Source of the DNA: Pseudodesulfovibrio alkaliphilus
GTDB lineage: Bacteria > Desulfobacterota > Desulfovibrionia > Desulfovibrionales > Desulfovibrionaceae
Direction of reading: 5' to 3'
Assembly: GCF_009729555.1 (NCBI RefSeq)
Contig: NZ_WODC01000003.1
Span: 186,001-250,000 of the forward strand
Length of the DNA: 64,000 nt
Made by a program: the position numbers and the translations under genes. The number at the start of each line of letters is the position of its first letter. Within the stretch, counting starts at the first letter, position 1. The notes below the pieces were generated by a model. That model was not told the origin of the DNA, searched no databases, and worked only from the letters and a program-made list of their open reading frames with translations. Positions 26,475 to 35,241 of this stretch are shown here, in pieces.

Positions 26475-26951
26475 ATGGTAATCATGCGGGCCATGAGACC
26501 AAGAAACGGACAACTCCTGGTGGCTGCGGTGTTGGCGCTCCTATTCTGCCTTTCCGCCTGCGGGCCACCCCCCGGAGACAGGGACGGCGACAGCGACAGG
26601 GTCAGCGCCCTGGAGGCGGAGGTGGCGGCCCTGAGGGAAGAGATGCGCGCCAGGGACGAAGCCCTGCGCGACGAACTCTCCCTGGTGCGTCGCGGCATTG
26701 ACGCCGTGCGCGAGGCGCTCGAGGCGAACGCGGCCCCCCGGCCCGGTGCCGCCACAAGCGATGCCGCGGCTCGCGAGGATCAGGACGACGAACTGGACAT
26801 CAAGGCCAGAACCTTTGTCAATGAGAGCCTGGACAGGCTGCTTGGCATCACCAAAAAGCTCCTGGACCGCATGGACAGCGAGCTGGACAAACGCGATGAA
26901 CAGCCCTCGGACGGCCCGCAGGCCCCGGACGGGCAAGGAGAGGAACGATGA
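26475..26951 (+). CDS. Coiled-coil lipoprotein
   Basis: 158 residues from the first of three in-frame ATGs (26475, 26484, 26493); none has a clear ribosome-binding site. The signal peptide ends in a lipobox, LLFCLSAC, so the mature N-terminus is a lipidated Cys. A heptad-pattern coiled coil follows (VSALEAEVAALREEMRARD), then an acidic linker and a helix (ESLDRLLGITKKLLDRM). No catalytic motif. Its stop overlaps the ATG of the next lipoprotein gene (ATGA), so the two are coupled. Confidence 0.7.
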   Translation: MVIMRAMRPRNGQLLVAAVLALLFCLSACGPPPGDRDGDSDRVSALEAEVAALREEMRARDEALRDELSLVRRGIDAVREALEANAAPRPGAATSDAAAREDQDDELDIKARTFVNESLDRLLGITKKLLDRMDSELDKRDEQPSDGPQAPDGQGEER

Positions 26952-27553
26952 ACGGATTCCATGCCAGAGTGCGCGAATCATTGGGCGCGGCCAGCCGGGC
27001 CGGCGCGTGTCTGGCCCTGCTGGGTCTGCTGATTCTGGCCGCCGGATGCGCCAAGGACAACGCGGTCAAGCTGACCTATGCCCTGGGGCCGCAGGCCGGT
27101 CCCTGCTCGGGCGAGGTCATTGTCTTCAAGTTTTCGGACAAACGGCCCCTGACCCGGCTTGGCACCGACAGGAACGGGGCGGCCCTGGAGCCCCTCTCTG
27201 ACGTGGCCGACTGGGTTGGCTGGGCCTTGTTCGACGAACTCAAGGCCGCCGGCTGCGACCCCAAGTACCGCACCTCCAGCGTGGTTCCCGGCTCCGCGCC
27301 CCTGATCACCGGGGAAGTCCTCGCCACCGAGCTGAACCAGACCGGCGCCACCACCTGGGCGGCCAGGGTCTCGGTGAGCATCATGCTCCAGCGCGACGGT
27401 GCGGTGATCCACTCCGAGCGGTTCACCAGCGAGGTGGAGAACGTGGTCGTTCCCGGCTATTCCACCCGGTCCGACATCCTGGCCGAGGCCCTGCGCGGGG
27501 TCACGGGCGAGATGGTCCGGTCCGTGTGCTCCCGGCTCGGGGCGGGCAGATAG
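26948..27553 (+). CDS. Lipoprotein, possible outer-membrane component
   Basis: 201 residues. Lipobox LILAAGC near residue 35, after a long N-terminal region. The remainder resembles small YajG-like or LptE-like envelope lipoproteins: SGEVIVFKFSDKRP near the start of the mature chain, and regular beta strands with a final helical segment. Function is not assignable. Co-transcribed with the upstream coiled-coil lipoprotein by a 4-bp overlap. Confidence 0.65.
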   Translation: MNGFHARVRESLGAASRAGACLALLGLLILAAGCAKDNAVKLTYALGPQAGPCSGEVIVFKFSDKRPLTRLGTDRNGAALEPLSDVADWVGWALFDELKAAGCDPKYRTSSVVPGSAPLITGEVLATELNQTGATTWAARVSVSIMLQRDGAVIHSERFTSEVENVVVPGYSTRSDILAEALRGVTGEMVRSVCSRLGAGR

Positions 27554-27564
27554 GGGCTGGCCGG

Positions 27565-28368
27565 GTGTTCTGCGACACCTCGCTGTGCAAGCGTTGCGGC
27601 GCCTGCGCCGCCGAGTGCCCCTATTCCCTGATCGTCGAGGACGGCGAGGGGTTCCCGAAGCTCAGGCCCGCGGCCAGGAAGACCTGCATCGGTTGCGGCC
27701 ACTGCGTGGCCGTCTGTCCCGTGGCCGCCCTGGCCCTGCCCGCCATGCCCGTGACCGCCGGACTGGCCCCGGCCCAGTGCCCGCCCATGGAGCGCGATCT
27801 GAGGATCAGCCTTGAGCAGGCGTATCAGTTTCTGCGCGGCCGCCGTTCGGTACGCACCTATGGCGACAAGCCCATTCCCGAGGGGGTTGTGGCCGACCTG
27901 CTTGATGTGGCCCGCTTCGCGCCCAGCGCCAAGAACGGCCAGCCCGCCCGCTGGATCGTCACCCGCACCCGCGAGGCCACCCACCGTCTGGCCGGACTCA
28001 CCGTGGAGTTCATGGCCATCAACAACGTCTTTCCCGGCGTCATCAGGAACTGGGAGCGGGGCGTGGACAAGGTGCTTCACGGCGCACCCCACGTGGCCGT
28101 GGCCCACGCGCCCGAGGACGGGTTCAACCCGGCCGAGGACTGCTCCCTGGCCGCCGCCTACCTGGAGCTGGCCGCCCATGCCCACGGGCTGGGCGCGTGT
28201 TGGGCCGGGTTTCTCATGGAGGCCGCCGAGGGCTACGGCCCCATCCGCGATGCCCTGGGCCTGCCCGAGGGGCACGGCGTCTACGCCGCCCTGATGCTCG
28301 GCTATCCCAAGTACCGCTATGCGCGTATCCCCCTGCGGCGCGAAGTGGAGCTGCGCTGGCTCGACTGA
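27565..28368 (+). CDS. Ferredoxin-nitroreductase fusion protein
   Basis: 267 residues from a GTG at 27565 with AGGGG eight bases upstream; an ATG at 27526 inside the previous gene is less likely. Residues 1-70 form a 2[4Fe-4S] ferredoxin domain: CKRCGACAAECPYSL and CIGCGHCVAVCPVAAL. Residues about 90-260 form a flavin nitroreductase with RRSVRTYGDKPIP, ARFAPSAKNGQPARW and a final LMLGYPKYRYARIPLR. This architecture, found widely in anaerobes, lets an Fe-S relay feed electrons to FMN for reduction of nitro or quinone-like substrates. Physiological substrate unknown. Confidence 0.88.
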   Translation: MFCDTSLCKRCGACAAECPYSLIVEDGEGFPKLRPAARKTCIGCGHCVAVCPVAALALPAMPVTAGLAPAQCPPMERDLRISLEQAYQFLRGRRSVRTYGDKPIPEGVVADLLDVARFAPSAKNGQPARWIVTRTREATHRLAGLTVEFMAINNVFPGVIRNWERGVDKVLHGAPHVAVAHAPEDGFNPAEDCSLAAAYLELAAHAHGLGACWAGFLMEAAEGYGPIRDALGLPEGHGVYAALMLGYPKYRYARIPLRREVELRWLD

Positions 28369-28393
28369 GACGCGGCGCGACACGGCAGACGCC

Positions 28394-28431
28394 AAGGGCG
28401 CACCCCCCGGCTTGCGGGGAGTGCGCCCTTT
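28394..28431 (+). terminator. Rho-independent terminator after nitroreductase
   Basis: Perfect 10-bp stem aagggcgcac (28394-28403) and gtgcgccctt (28421-28430), with a GC-rich loop that contains a smaller hairpin (cccccg/cgggg). Only a short T run follows. It separates two convergent genes and may serve both. Confidence 0.65.
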
Positions 28432-28488
28432 GCATGGCCTCTGCGGCCGCGATCGTATGGCGTTGTTTCGCCGGGTTTTCCCGGCGGG

Positions 28489-28983
28489 TCAGATGTCGAG
28501 CAGCGCCGCCTTGATGCTGCGCTTGCCGAACTGCCTGGCCTCGCCCTCGTCCCACATGAAGATGTCGATGCGTTGGGTGAAGCGCTTGTTCATCAGGTCG
28601 TTGATCTCAAAGATGCCGAGCCCCTCGATGCGGACCTTGCGGCCGAACACCCAGCCCTGGTCGAAGAGATCGCGGGAAACGGCGATGGTCCCGGCGCGGA
28701 CCCGGCGCATGCTGGCGGCAATGAGCGGGTCCTCGTCACACTGTTCCACGGTGGGATTGTAGGCGGTGACGGTGACGGTACGCACCGGATTGGCGTGCAT
28801 GGCCTTCTGAATGAGCCGGGCCTCCTCGACCATGTTCTTGCGCGCGGTGGCCGTCTGCTCGGACAAGGCGAGCTTGTGGCGCAACGTATCGATCTCCTGC
28901 TGCTTGGCAAAGGCAACTACAGCGAGGATGACCATGGCTGCGCACAGCACAGGCGTTAGCGCGTAGTTGAGTAGTGTTTTCAT
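28489..28983 (-). CDS. 3D (Asp-Asp-Asp) domain envelope protein
   Basis: 164 residues. One N-terminal membrane anchor or uncleaved signal (LTPVLCAAMVILAVVAFA), a short coiled coil, then the 3D barrel domain (from about 70): VTVTAYNPTVEQC, GTIAVSRDL, and IFEINDLMNKRFTQRIDIFM, carrying the conserved acidic residues. The domain occurs in MltA-type lytic transglycosylases and stand-alone cell-wall-associated proteins. The catalytic MltA partner domain is absent, so activity on peptidoglycan is unproven. Confidence 0.8.
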   Translation of the reverse strand: MKTLLNYALTPVLCAAMVILAVVAFAKQQEIDTLRHKLALSEQTATARKNMVEEARLIQKAMHANPVRTVTVTAYNPTVEQCDEDPLIAASMRRVRAGTIAVSRDLFDQGWVFGRKVRIEGLGIFEINDLMNKRFTQRIDIFMWDEGEARQFGKRSIKAALLDI

Positions 28984-29296
28984 CGGGTGTGAAGTCTCCT
29001 GTACGTTTTTTGGACTGATGGCATATAATTGCCTGATTTGGACTTGTCAATGTTTTCAATTTCCCCTATGTAATCAAATTTTTCTTCTGCCAAGGCGTTG
29101 ATTCTTCAAGCCATTGGCCAAGTTTTCGCCCCGGGCGACAGGCATCGGAAATCCCCACCCGGTTGAATTCACCCGCTTTTCGTCAAAGAGGGAAAAATGC
29201 GCTTTTTTTGAAGCGTTATAACGATATAGATTGACATAATAATAAAGAAGAGAGTATCCCCCGTAGCGCATTCCCTATCTCGTAACGGCGGTGAAC
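28984..29296. other. AT-rich intergenic region between divergent genes
   Basis: This 313-bp stretch is much AT-richer than its surroundings (long T/A runs near 29070-29090 and 29200-29255). It must contain the start regions of the two divergent genes. A possible -35 ttgaca is at 29231-29236 with a weak tatccc 18 bp later. No conserved RNA or gene was recognised. Confidence 0.4.
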
Positions 29297-30625
29297 ATGA
29301 CGCAATTCAGGGTGCTTCCCATGCGCTACGGCGACGCGTATCTGCTGCGCGGTCCGCGGGGCGGCTATCTCGTGGACGGCGGCGGACCTGAGGAAGGTCT
29401 GGCCGCACAGCTTGCGGACAGACGCACTCGCGGGCTGCGGGCGGCAGTGTGCAGCCTGCCCACCCCCGGACGCCTCTGCGGGCTGCTGGAACTCATGGAG
29501 GTGCAATACCCCGTGGCCGAATACTGGCTGCCCGAGGGACTGGCGTCTCTTCCCGCTGCCGCTGCCCGGTTCGACGGAGACTGGGCTGGCTGGCGGCGGC
29601 AGATTCTGTCCACGGAACCCGACACCGCCGAGCCTGCCGCCCTTGCGGAGCGGGAACCATGCTTCGGGACAGTCCGGGGCGCTCTCCGGGAGGGCTGGCC
29701 GGGAGACTCCCGGTTGCGCGGGGCGGCCATGCTCGTGGCCCTGGCCCTGACGGGCTGCCTGGATGCGGCCCTGGCCGTGCACATGGCGCATTTGGCATCG
29801 GACATGGGGAACGAAACCGGGACGATCAGGTTTCTCGGCCGGGCCTTGGCCGAGCTGGCTGGCCGGATGCGGCCCGTCCCTGATGCGTCCGCCACGGCAC
29901 GGGCCGTGATCCGCCTGCTTGAAGTGGCCGGATGGCGGATGCTGTCCGGGGGCGATCCGGCCGATCTGGTCATGGTCTGCGGCAGGTTGCTTTTGGCCCT
30001 GTCGGCTCGGCCGGGACAGTCGGAAAGCGGCCCGCTGCTGCGCAACCTGGCGCTGGCCGCCATGGCCGCGGCGCAGCTGGACAGGGTAAATGCAAGGGTG
30101 CGCTTCTTTCGGCCTCTGCCGTGGCTCGAAGGACGACTGGTGCCCCGCCACCCCATGAAATGCCTCAACGGGACGGAGGTCCCGCCCCTTGCCGGCCTGC
30201 CTGACGCGGCCAGCCCGGCGGAAATGGTCCGGCGAGTCCGCCGGATGGCCGACCCGGACAGCGCCCTGGTCTTTGTCTACGGCGAAGCCGGTTGCGGGGC
30301 ATTGCTGTGCAGCGGGACGCGGCTGATGTTCCTTGATCGCGGCGATTCGATCCGGCTCGACCGGCCCTCGGTAGTGACTGCGCCCCGATGCGGCTCGGCA
30401 ACTGCCGAACGCGCCTATCCGTTCATCGTCTCGGACCATCCGGGGCGCAATGTCTGGGTACGGGGGTTTCTGCCCCCCACCCGCAAGGTGGCATCTTCCT
30501 TTGAGGCGCAGCAAACCAAGATATGCCTCAACAACTGCCGGACGCTGGCCATGCAGGAGGTGCTGCTCGTCTTCGAGGGGGGGCACTGGAACCGAGAGGC
30601 CGGGGGGGATTGCGTGTATGGCTGA
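29297..30625 (+). CDS. Metallo-beta-lactamase-like protein lacking metal ligands
   Basis: 442 residues (a GTG at 29291 is an alternative). The start reads FRVLPMRYGDAYLLRGPRGG followed by LVDGGG, matching the first strands of ComEC-type metallo-beta-lactamase folds (VLPVGxGDAxLL...LVDGG). Where the HxHxDH metal motif should follow, the sequence is VCSLPTPGRLCGLLELM, with no histidine. A long helical Ala/Leu-rich middle and an unusual end with KICLNNCRTLAMQEVLLV follow. It is probably an inactive fold reused as a sensor or scaffold. It precedes a glycosyltransferase gene by 96 bp. Family assignment is by eye. Confidence 0.55.
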   Translation: MTQFRVLPMRYGDAYLLRGPRGGYLVDGGGPEEGLAAQLADRRTRGLRAAVCSLPTPGRLCGLLELMEVQYPVAEYWLPEGLASLPAAAARFDGDWAGWRRQILSTEPDTAEPAALAEREPCFGTVRGALREGWPGDSRLRGAAMLVALALTGCLDAALAVHMAHLASDMGNETGTIRFLGRALAELAGRMRPVPDASATARAVIRLLEVAGWRMLSGGDPADLVMVCGRLLLALSARPGQSESGPLLRNLALAAMAAAQLDRVNARVRFFRPLPWLEGRLVPRHPMKCLNGTEVPPLAGLPDAASPAEMVRRVRRMADPDSALVFVYGEAGCGALLCSGTRLMFLDRGDSIRLDRPSVVTAPRCGSATAERAYPFIVSDHPGRNVWVRGFLPPTRKVASSFEAQQTKICLNNCRTLAMQEVLLVFEGGHWNREAGGDCVYG

Positions 30626-30721
30626 CCCTGACGAGAGGCAGATGATCGTCCGGTCCGGCTCTGGCGATTTGCCCCGGATGATGCTAGAGGGAACATGCGG
30701 CGGACAGGCCGCACACCCAGC

Positions 30722-31903
30722 ATGAGAATACTGCACGTCATCACCGGCCTGGATGTGGGGGGCGCGGAAACCACGCTCCACAGACTGACGGCCACCATGG
30801 ACCCGGTACGCTTTCGTTGCCGCGTGGTCAGTCTGGTGGCGCCGGGCGAAATGGGGCGGCGGCTGGCGGATGCGGGCGTGGAAGTGGCGTCTCTGAGCAT
30901 GCGCCGCGGCGTTCCGTCCCCGGCGGGACTGGCCCGGCTGGCAGGCATGATGCGTTCATACCGGCCCCATGTGGTGCAGACATGGCTCTACCATGCCGAC
31001 CTTCTCGGTCTGGCGGCGCGGGCCTTGGCCTTTCCCCTGGGCGCTTCGCCCCGGCTGGTCTGGAACATCCGCTGCGCCTTCATGGATCTCGACCGCTACC
31101 CCAGGACCACGGCCCTGACGCTGCGGGCCTGCGCCGCCCTCTCCCGGTTCCCGGACGCGACAGTGACCAACTCGGCTGCCGCACGCGATTTCCACCGCGG
31201 CCTGGGCTACTCGCCCCGCCGGTTCGAGATCATCCCCAACGGATTCGACGCCGACCGCTTCCGGCCCGACGCCGAGGCCCGGACCGCGGTTCGTGCCGAA
31301 CTCGGCCTGGGGGCCGACGACCTTGTCATCGGCCACGCGGCCCGGTTCGACCCCATGAAGGACCACCACACCCTGCTGCTGGCCGCAGGCATGGCGTCAC
31401 AGGAACTGCCCGACGCGGTATTCGTTCTGGCCGGGCGCGGGGTGGACAGCGACAACCAACGCCTTGCCGCCTGGCTGGCCGAGGCGGGATTCGACTCCCG
31501 GCCCGGCATCCGGGGAGCCCGACGTGTCCGGCTCCTGGGCGAGCGGCACGACCTTGAGCGGGTGATGGCGGCCATGGACATGCACGTCTCGTCCTCGGCG
31601 GGCGAGAGCCTGCCCAATGTGGTGGGCGAAGCCATGGCCTGCGGGGTGCCGAGCGTGGTCACGGACGTGGGCGACAGCGCCGCCCTGGTGGGGAACACTG
31701 GCGAGGTCGTGCCCCCTGGCGATGCCCAGGCCCTGGCCCGGGCCATGGTCCGCATGGCCGGCCTGGGACGGCTCGGCCGGGACGCCCTGGGGCTTTCGGC
31801 CAGAGAGCGCGTGGTGGCGGGATTTTCCCCGGCTGCGGCGGCCCGTCGCTACGAAGCCCTCTACACCGCCCTGTGCGCCGGGCCGGAAAAATCATTCCCA
31901 TGA
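30722..31903 (+). CDS. Family 4 (GT-B) glycosyltransferase
   Basis: 393 residues. N-terminal Rossmann part starts MRILHVITGLDVGGAETTL, typical of nucleotide-sugar transferases of the GT4 group. The C-terminal part has IPNGFDADRFRP, GHAARFDPMKDHHTLL and the E-x7-E-like region SSAGESLPNVVGEAMACG, which binds the donor sugar nucleotide. It probably adds a sugar to a lipid-linked glycan or surface polysaccharide; no cluster of polysaccharide genes is adjacent, so the acceptor is unknown. Confidence 0.9.
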   Translation: MRILHVITGLDVGGAETTLHRLTATMDPVRFRCRVVSLVAPGEMGRRLADAGVEVASLSMRRGVPSPAGLARLAGMMRSYRPHVVQTWLYHADLLGLAARALAFPLGASPRLVWNIRCAFMDLDRYPRTTALTLRACAALSRFPDATVTNSAAARDFHRGLGYSPRRFEIIPNGFDADRFRPDAEARTAVRAELGLGADDLVIGHAARFDPMKDHHTLLLAAGMASQELPDAVFVLAGRGVDSDNQRLAAWLAEAGFDSRPGIRGARRVRLLGERHDLERVMAAMDMHVSSSAGESLPNVVGEAMACGVPSVVTDVGDSAALVGNTGEVVPPGDAQALARAMVRMAGLGRLGRDALGLSARERVVAGFSPAAAARRYEALYTALCAGPEKSFP

Positions 31904-31978
31904 CCGGCCCGGGATGGTACATGGCATGAACACCTGTTTGACACGAGCCAAGGCCGCCACAGGCCCGGAGTCCCGAAC

Positions 31979-32335
31979 ATGAGCGACCCCCTGTTTGACG
32001 AGCAGCGATTTGTGCAGAGTCTCGCCGGAGACATGGAGCTGGCCGCGGAACTGGTCAATGCGTTTCTGGAGGACAGCCCGGAGCGTTCCGAGTCCCTGGC
32101 AGCAGCCCTGGAACAGGGCGACATGGATCAGGCGTCCAAACTGGCCCACTCCCTCAAGGGCATGTGCGGCGTGGTCCGCTCCACCGTGAACGCCGGGCTG
32201 GCCCTGTCCATGGAGGAGGCGGCCAAGGACGGCGACCTGGGTACGACACGGCGTCTTTACGCCGATTTCGTCGAAAGCCTCGACACCGCACGGCTGGCCA
32301 TGCGCGAGTTTCTGGCCCGCAACCCGCAGGGCTGA
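31979..32335 (+). CDS. Hpt-domain phosphotransfer protein
   Basis: 118 residues, all one histidine-phosphotransfer four-helix bundle. The phosphoacceptor is His57 in AHSLKGMCGVV. The surrounding helices have the usual pattern (ELVNAFLEDSPERSESLAAAL). It would relay phosphate between a hybrid sensor kinase and a response regulator encoded elsewhere; none is in the immediate neighbourhood. It follows the glycosyltransferase gene by 75 bp and is followed by a strong terminator. Confidence 0.9.
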   Translation: MSDPLFDEQRFVQSLAGDMELAAELVNAFLEDSPERSESLAAALEQGDMDQASKLAHSLKGMCGVVRSTVNAGLALSMEEAAKDGDLGTTRRLYADFVESLDTARLAMREFLARNPQG

Positions 32336-32361
32336 CCCGACAACTCCTTCCGAACGAGAAA

Positions 32362-32396
32362 AAGGCCAGCCCGTCCAAACGGGCTGGCCTTCTCTT
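32362..32396 (+). terminator. Rho-independent terminator after Hpt gene
   Basis: Perfect 13-bp stem aaggccagcccgt (32362-32374) and acgggctggcctt (32379-32391) with a 4-base loop and short T-rich tail. A-rich bases on the left allow it to work for the convergent minus-strand gene as well. Confidence 0.85.
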
Positions 32397-32412
32397 GCGG
32401 GCGGTCGAAAGG

Positions 32413-32943
32413 CTACTGTTCGTCGGACGCGGCCGGGGCCTGTTCCGTGACAGCCGCATCGTCCACGACCGGGCGGGCCGGAGGCGTCAGGTCCAGCTCA
32501 ATGGCGTCCATGGCGGCCGAGATGTCGGCGGTGATGTCCACGGCGTTGTCCACGGCGATGACGGACTGGCGGCTAAGGATGATGGTCAGCCCCTTGTCCT
32601 TGCGGTACGTCTCGAGCACCTCGTTGAACTTGGCGTCGATAAGGGCTACCACGCGCTGCTGCTCTTCGTTCATGACGCTCTGCAGTTCGCCCATGGCGGC
32701 CTTGTAGGCGGCCACATTCTCCTCGCTCTGGTCCTCCTGCATGGCTTTGTAGGCAGCCTCGGCCTTTTGCTGCAGGGGGGTCCCCAGCTCCTGAAGATAG
32801 GTCATGGCCGAGGTGGCCGCCTTGTTGTTCTGGAAGGCGGCGGCTTCATCCACCACGCCGACAGCGATTCCGGCCTGCTGGTTGCATCCGAAAAGGCCGA
32901 GGCCGAGCAGCGCGATGGCGAGCAGGACGATGAGACGTTTCAT
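32413..32943 (-). CDS. OmpH/Skp-like periplasmic lipoprotein
   Basis: 176 residues. Lipobox LGLGLFGC near residue 20, then VGVVDEAAAFQNNKAATSAM and a long amphipathic helical region (LGTPLQQKAEAAYKAMQED) ending in a beta segment KGLTIILSRQSVIAVDNAVDIT. That is the Skp/OmpH order: beta strand, helical tentacle hairpin, beta strand. Skp proteins chaperone outer-membrane proteins; here it is lipid-anchored instead of soluble. Proline/acid-rich tail. Confidence 0.75.
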   Translation of the reverse strand: MKRLIVLLAIALLGLGLFGCNQQAGIAVGVVDEAAAFQNNKAATSAMTYLQELGTPLQQKAEAAYKAMQEDQSEENVAAYKAAMGELQSVMNEEQQRVVALIDAKFNEVLETYRKDKGLTIILSRQSVIAVDNAVDITADISAAMDAIELDLTPPARPVVDDAAVTEQAPAASDEQ

Positions 32944-33041
32944 ATCATTGGCTCCGTTGGTTGATTGGGTTCACTCTCGCTTGCCGAGGCAGCCACCCTA
33001 CGCAGGGCGGGGCCTCATGGCAAGGGGCGATTGCTAGGGGG

Positions 33042-33084
33042 CAAAAAGGCGCGGGACGGCGGCAGGCAGGCCGCCGCCCCGCGC
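33042..33084 (-). terminator. Rho-independent terminator after the MCP gene
   Basis: Imperfect 15-bp stem (33049-33063 with 33070-33084) rich in GC, preceded on the plus strand by an A run (33043-33047) that gives U residues on the minus strand. It lies 24 bp after the MCP stop. Confidence 0.65.
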
Positions 33085-33107
33085 AGGGCGATCCCGGGTC
33101 GGGCGGA

Positions 33108-35024
33108 TCAGAACCGCTCGAACTCGTCGTCGGCCTCTGCCTTGTCAGCGGACGCCGCAGACGAAGGCAGGGCGGCCGGGGTTGCGCGGGCCACCTTGGG
33201 CCCCTTGGCCGCAGTCTTCGGAGCCGGACCGCCGGACACCCCTGCCAGACGGAAGAACCCTATGGTCTGCTGCAACTGCACGGACTGACCGGCCAGCTCC
33301 TCGGACGTGGAGGCCACCTCCTCTGACGTGGCTGCGTTGCGCTGGACCACGGTATCGAGATCCTGGATGGCATTGTTGATCTCTTCGGCCCCCACCCGCT
33401 GCTCGCCGGTTGCTGCCGAGATTTCCTGAATCAGTTCGGCCGTCTTGCGGATATCTGGCACCAGCTGTTCGAGCATCTTGCCCGCCCGGTTGGCCACAGC
33501 GTTGCTCGACGCCGAGAGCTGGCCGATCTCTGCCGCTGCCGCGCCGCTGCGCTCGGCCAGCTTGCGCACTTCGGCAGCCACCACGGCAAAGCCCTTGCCG
33601 TGCTCCCCGGCACGAGCCGCCTCGATGGCCGCATTGAGGGCCAGCAGATTGGTCTGGCGTGCGATTTCCTCGATGATGGTGATCTTGTCCGCGATCTCGG
33701 TCATGGCGCCCACGGCCTCGGCCACGGCCTCGCCTCCGTGCTGGGCGTCCCGGGCCGCCTTGCTCGCCAGGGATTCCGTCTGGTTGGCATTCTCGGAGTT
33801 CTGGGCGATGCTGGATGTCATCTCCTCCATGGCCGAGGAGAGCTTGTCCACGGCATCGGCCTGATTGTTGGCGCCGATGGACAGATCCTGGGCCGTGGCG
33901 CTCAATTCCTCGCCGCCGGCAGAGACCTGCTCGGCAGCGGCATGCACGTCGCCGACGATGCGCTGCAACTGCGCGGCCATTCGTTCAAAGGATTCCTTGA
34001 GCATCCGCATCTCGCCGCTGTAGGAGGTCTCGAAACGGACATCGAGATCGCCGTCGCTGATGGCCTCGGCCTGAGCTGCGATGGAGGCCAGCGGCCGGGT
34101 TATCAGCCTGCGGGAGACAAGAAAAATGACCAGGATGGCCAGGGCCAGCCCCGTGGCGCCCAGGAGCAGCAGCCGGGTGCGCAGCTGGGCCGCTTCGGTC
34201 ATGAGGTCGTCCTGGTCGGCGGCCAGGGCCACGATCCAGCCGGTTTCCGGCACCTGGCTGAAGGCCAGGTACTTGATGTCCCCCTGCCACAAATACTCGA
34301 TGAAGCCGCTTTTACGGGTAATCATCGTTCTGATGAAGTCGTGCTGGCTCACGTCTTCAAAGATGAGCCCCTTGTCGGGGTGGGCCAGGATGCGGCCGTC
34401 CAGGTCGAGAATGAAGGCATAGCCCTCGGAGCCGACCTTGATGGGATCGATGTAGGCGGCGGTGAAGGCCGAGGCCATGATGGACATGCCAACATAGCCC
34501 ACGGTCCGGCCCTTGTCGCGGATACGCACGGCGATGGCCACCCGCGGCTGCTTGCTGACGGGCGAGAGCACGATATTGGAGATGTAGCTGGCCTTGTCTT
34601 CCTTGATGATGGTCGTGAAGTATTCCTGGTTGACATAGGAGCGGCCGCGACCGCCCGGATTGGTGGTGACGACGGAGATGCCCTGGGCATCGTGGACAAA
34701 GAGGGACTCCAGCGCCGGGTCGGCCTCCTTGGCCTTGACCAGCCAGGCAGTGGCCGCCTCAAAATCGCCGCCAAGGGCCGCCTCGATGACGTACGGATTC
34801 TCCGCCGCCAAGTTCAGATAGCGCAGCTTGTCGCCGAGCCAGCCGCTCAAGGTGGAGGTAACGGTTCTGCTGTTTTGGGAAAGGATTTTGTCGGAGATGG
34901 ACAAGGTCAGGTTTCTGGTGCTCAGGGTCACATCGACGACGATGGCCCCGAGCAGCGCGAGAATGACGACAGAGATGACCAGGATCAGCCTCTGGCCGAC
35001 CCCGAGGTTTTCAACGATACGCAT
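33108..35024 (-). CDS. Methyl-accepting chemotaxis protein with Cache sensor
   Basis: 638 residues from the ATG at 35024 with a GGGGGG-type ribosome-binding site. Membrane helix near residues 13-32, a periplasmic dCache_1-like sensor (about 35-275, with [14 protein letters not shown] and [22 protein letters not shown]), second helix near 285-305, HAMP (about 305-360), then the signalling helical hairpin. The highly conserved tip [20 protein letters not shown] is present. No CheB/CheR-binding pentapeptide is seen at the C-terminus, which instead is an Ala/Pro/Lys linker ending ADDEFERF. It probably senses a small organic ligand. Confidence 0.92.
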   Translation of the reverse strand: MRIVENLGVGQRLILVISVVILALLGAIVVDVTLSTRNLTLSISDKILSQNSRTVTSTLSGWLGDKLRYLNLAAENPYVIEAALGGDFEAATAWLVKAKEADPALESLFVHDAQGISVVTTNPGGRGRSYVNQEYFTTIIKEDKASYISNIVLSPVSKQPRVAIAVRIRDKGRTVGYVGMSIMASAFTAAYIDPIKVGSEGYAFILDLDGRILAHPDKGLIFEDVSQHDFIRTMITRKSGFIEYLWQGDIKYLAFSQVPETGWIVALAADQDDLMTEAAQLRTRLLLLGATGLALAILVIFLVSRRLITRPLASIAAQAEAISDGDLDVRFETSYSGEMRMLKESFERMAAQLQRIVGDVHAAAEQVSAGGEELSATAQDLSIGANNQADAVDKLSSAMEEMTSSIAQNSENANQTESLASKAARDAQHGGEAVAEAVGAMTEIADKITIIEEIARQTNLLALNAAIEAARAGEHGKGFAVVAAEVRKLAERSGAAAAEIGQLSASSNAVANRAGKMLEQLVPDIRKTAELIQEISAATGEQRVGAEEINNAIQDLDTVVQRNAATSEEVASTSEELAGQSVQLQQTIGFFRLAGVSGGPAPKTAAKGPKVARATPAALPSSAASADKAEADDEFERF

Positions 35025-35128
35025 GGTGCCCCCCCTTTTTGACATGTTCGTGTCAACTTTGGCCTGAGGGCGAGGGGATAATCCATTATAATAATGCGCC
35101 GCGGGAAACGTGGCGGAGCCTTTTTCCG

Positions 35129-35144
35129 TGGCATGGTCCTTGCT
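35129..35144 (+). promoter_or_regulatory. Sigma-54 promoter for flgE
   Basis: TGGCATGGTCCTTGCT fits the -24/-12 consensus TGGCAYG-N4-TTGCW exactly. It lies 97 bp upstream of the FlgE start in an intergenic region. Flagellar hook genes are commonly sigma-54-controlled in this lineage, so the call agrees with the downstream gene. Confidence 0.8.
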
Positions 35145-35241
35145 GTTTCCCCGGCGGAGAAGCAAAGGGGAAGATGTTGCCGGGGCCGGGTCCCCCGGAG
35201 CGCTTCCTGCCTGGCCCAACCGGGCCGGATCGGAGGAAGGT

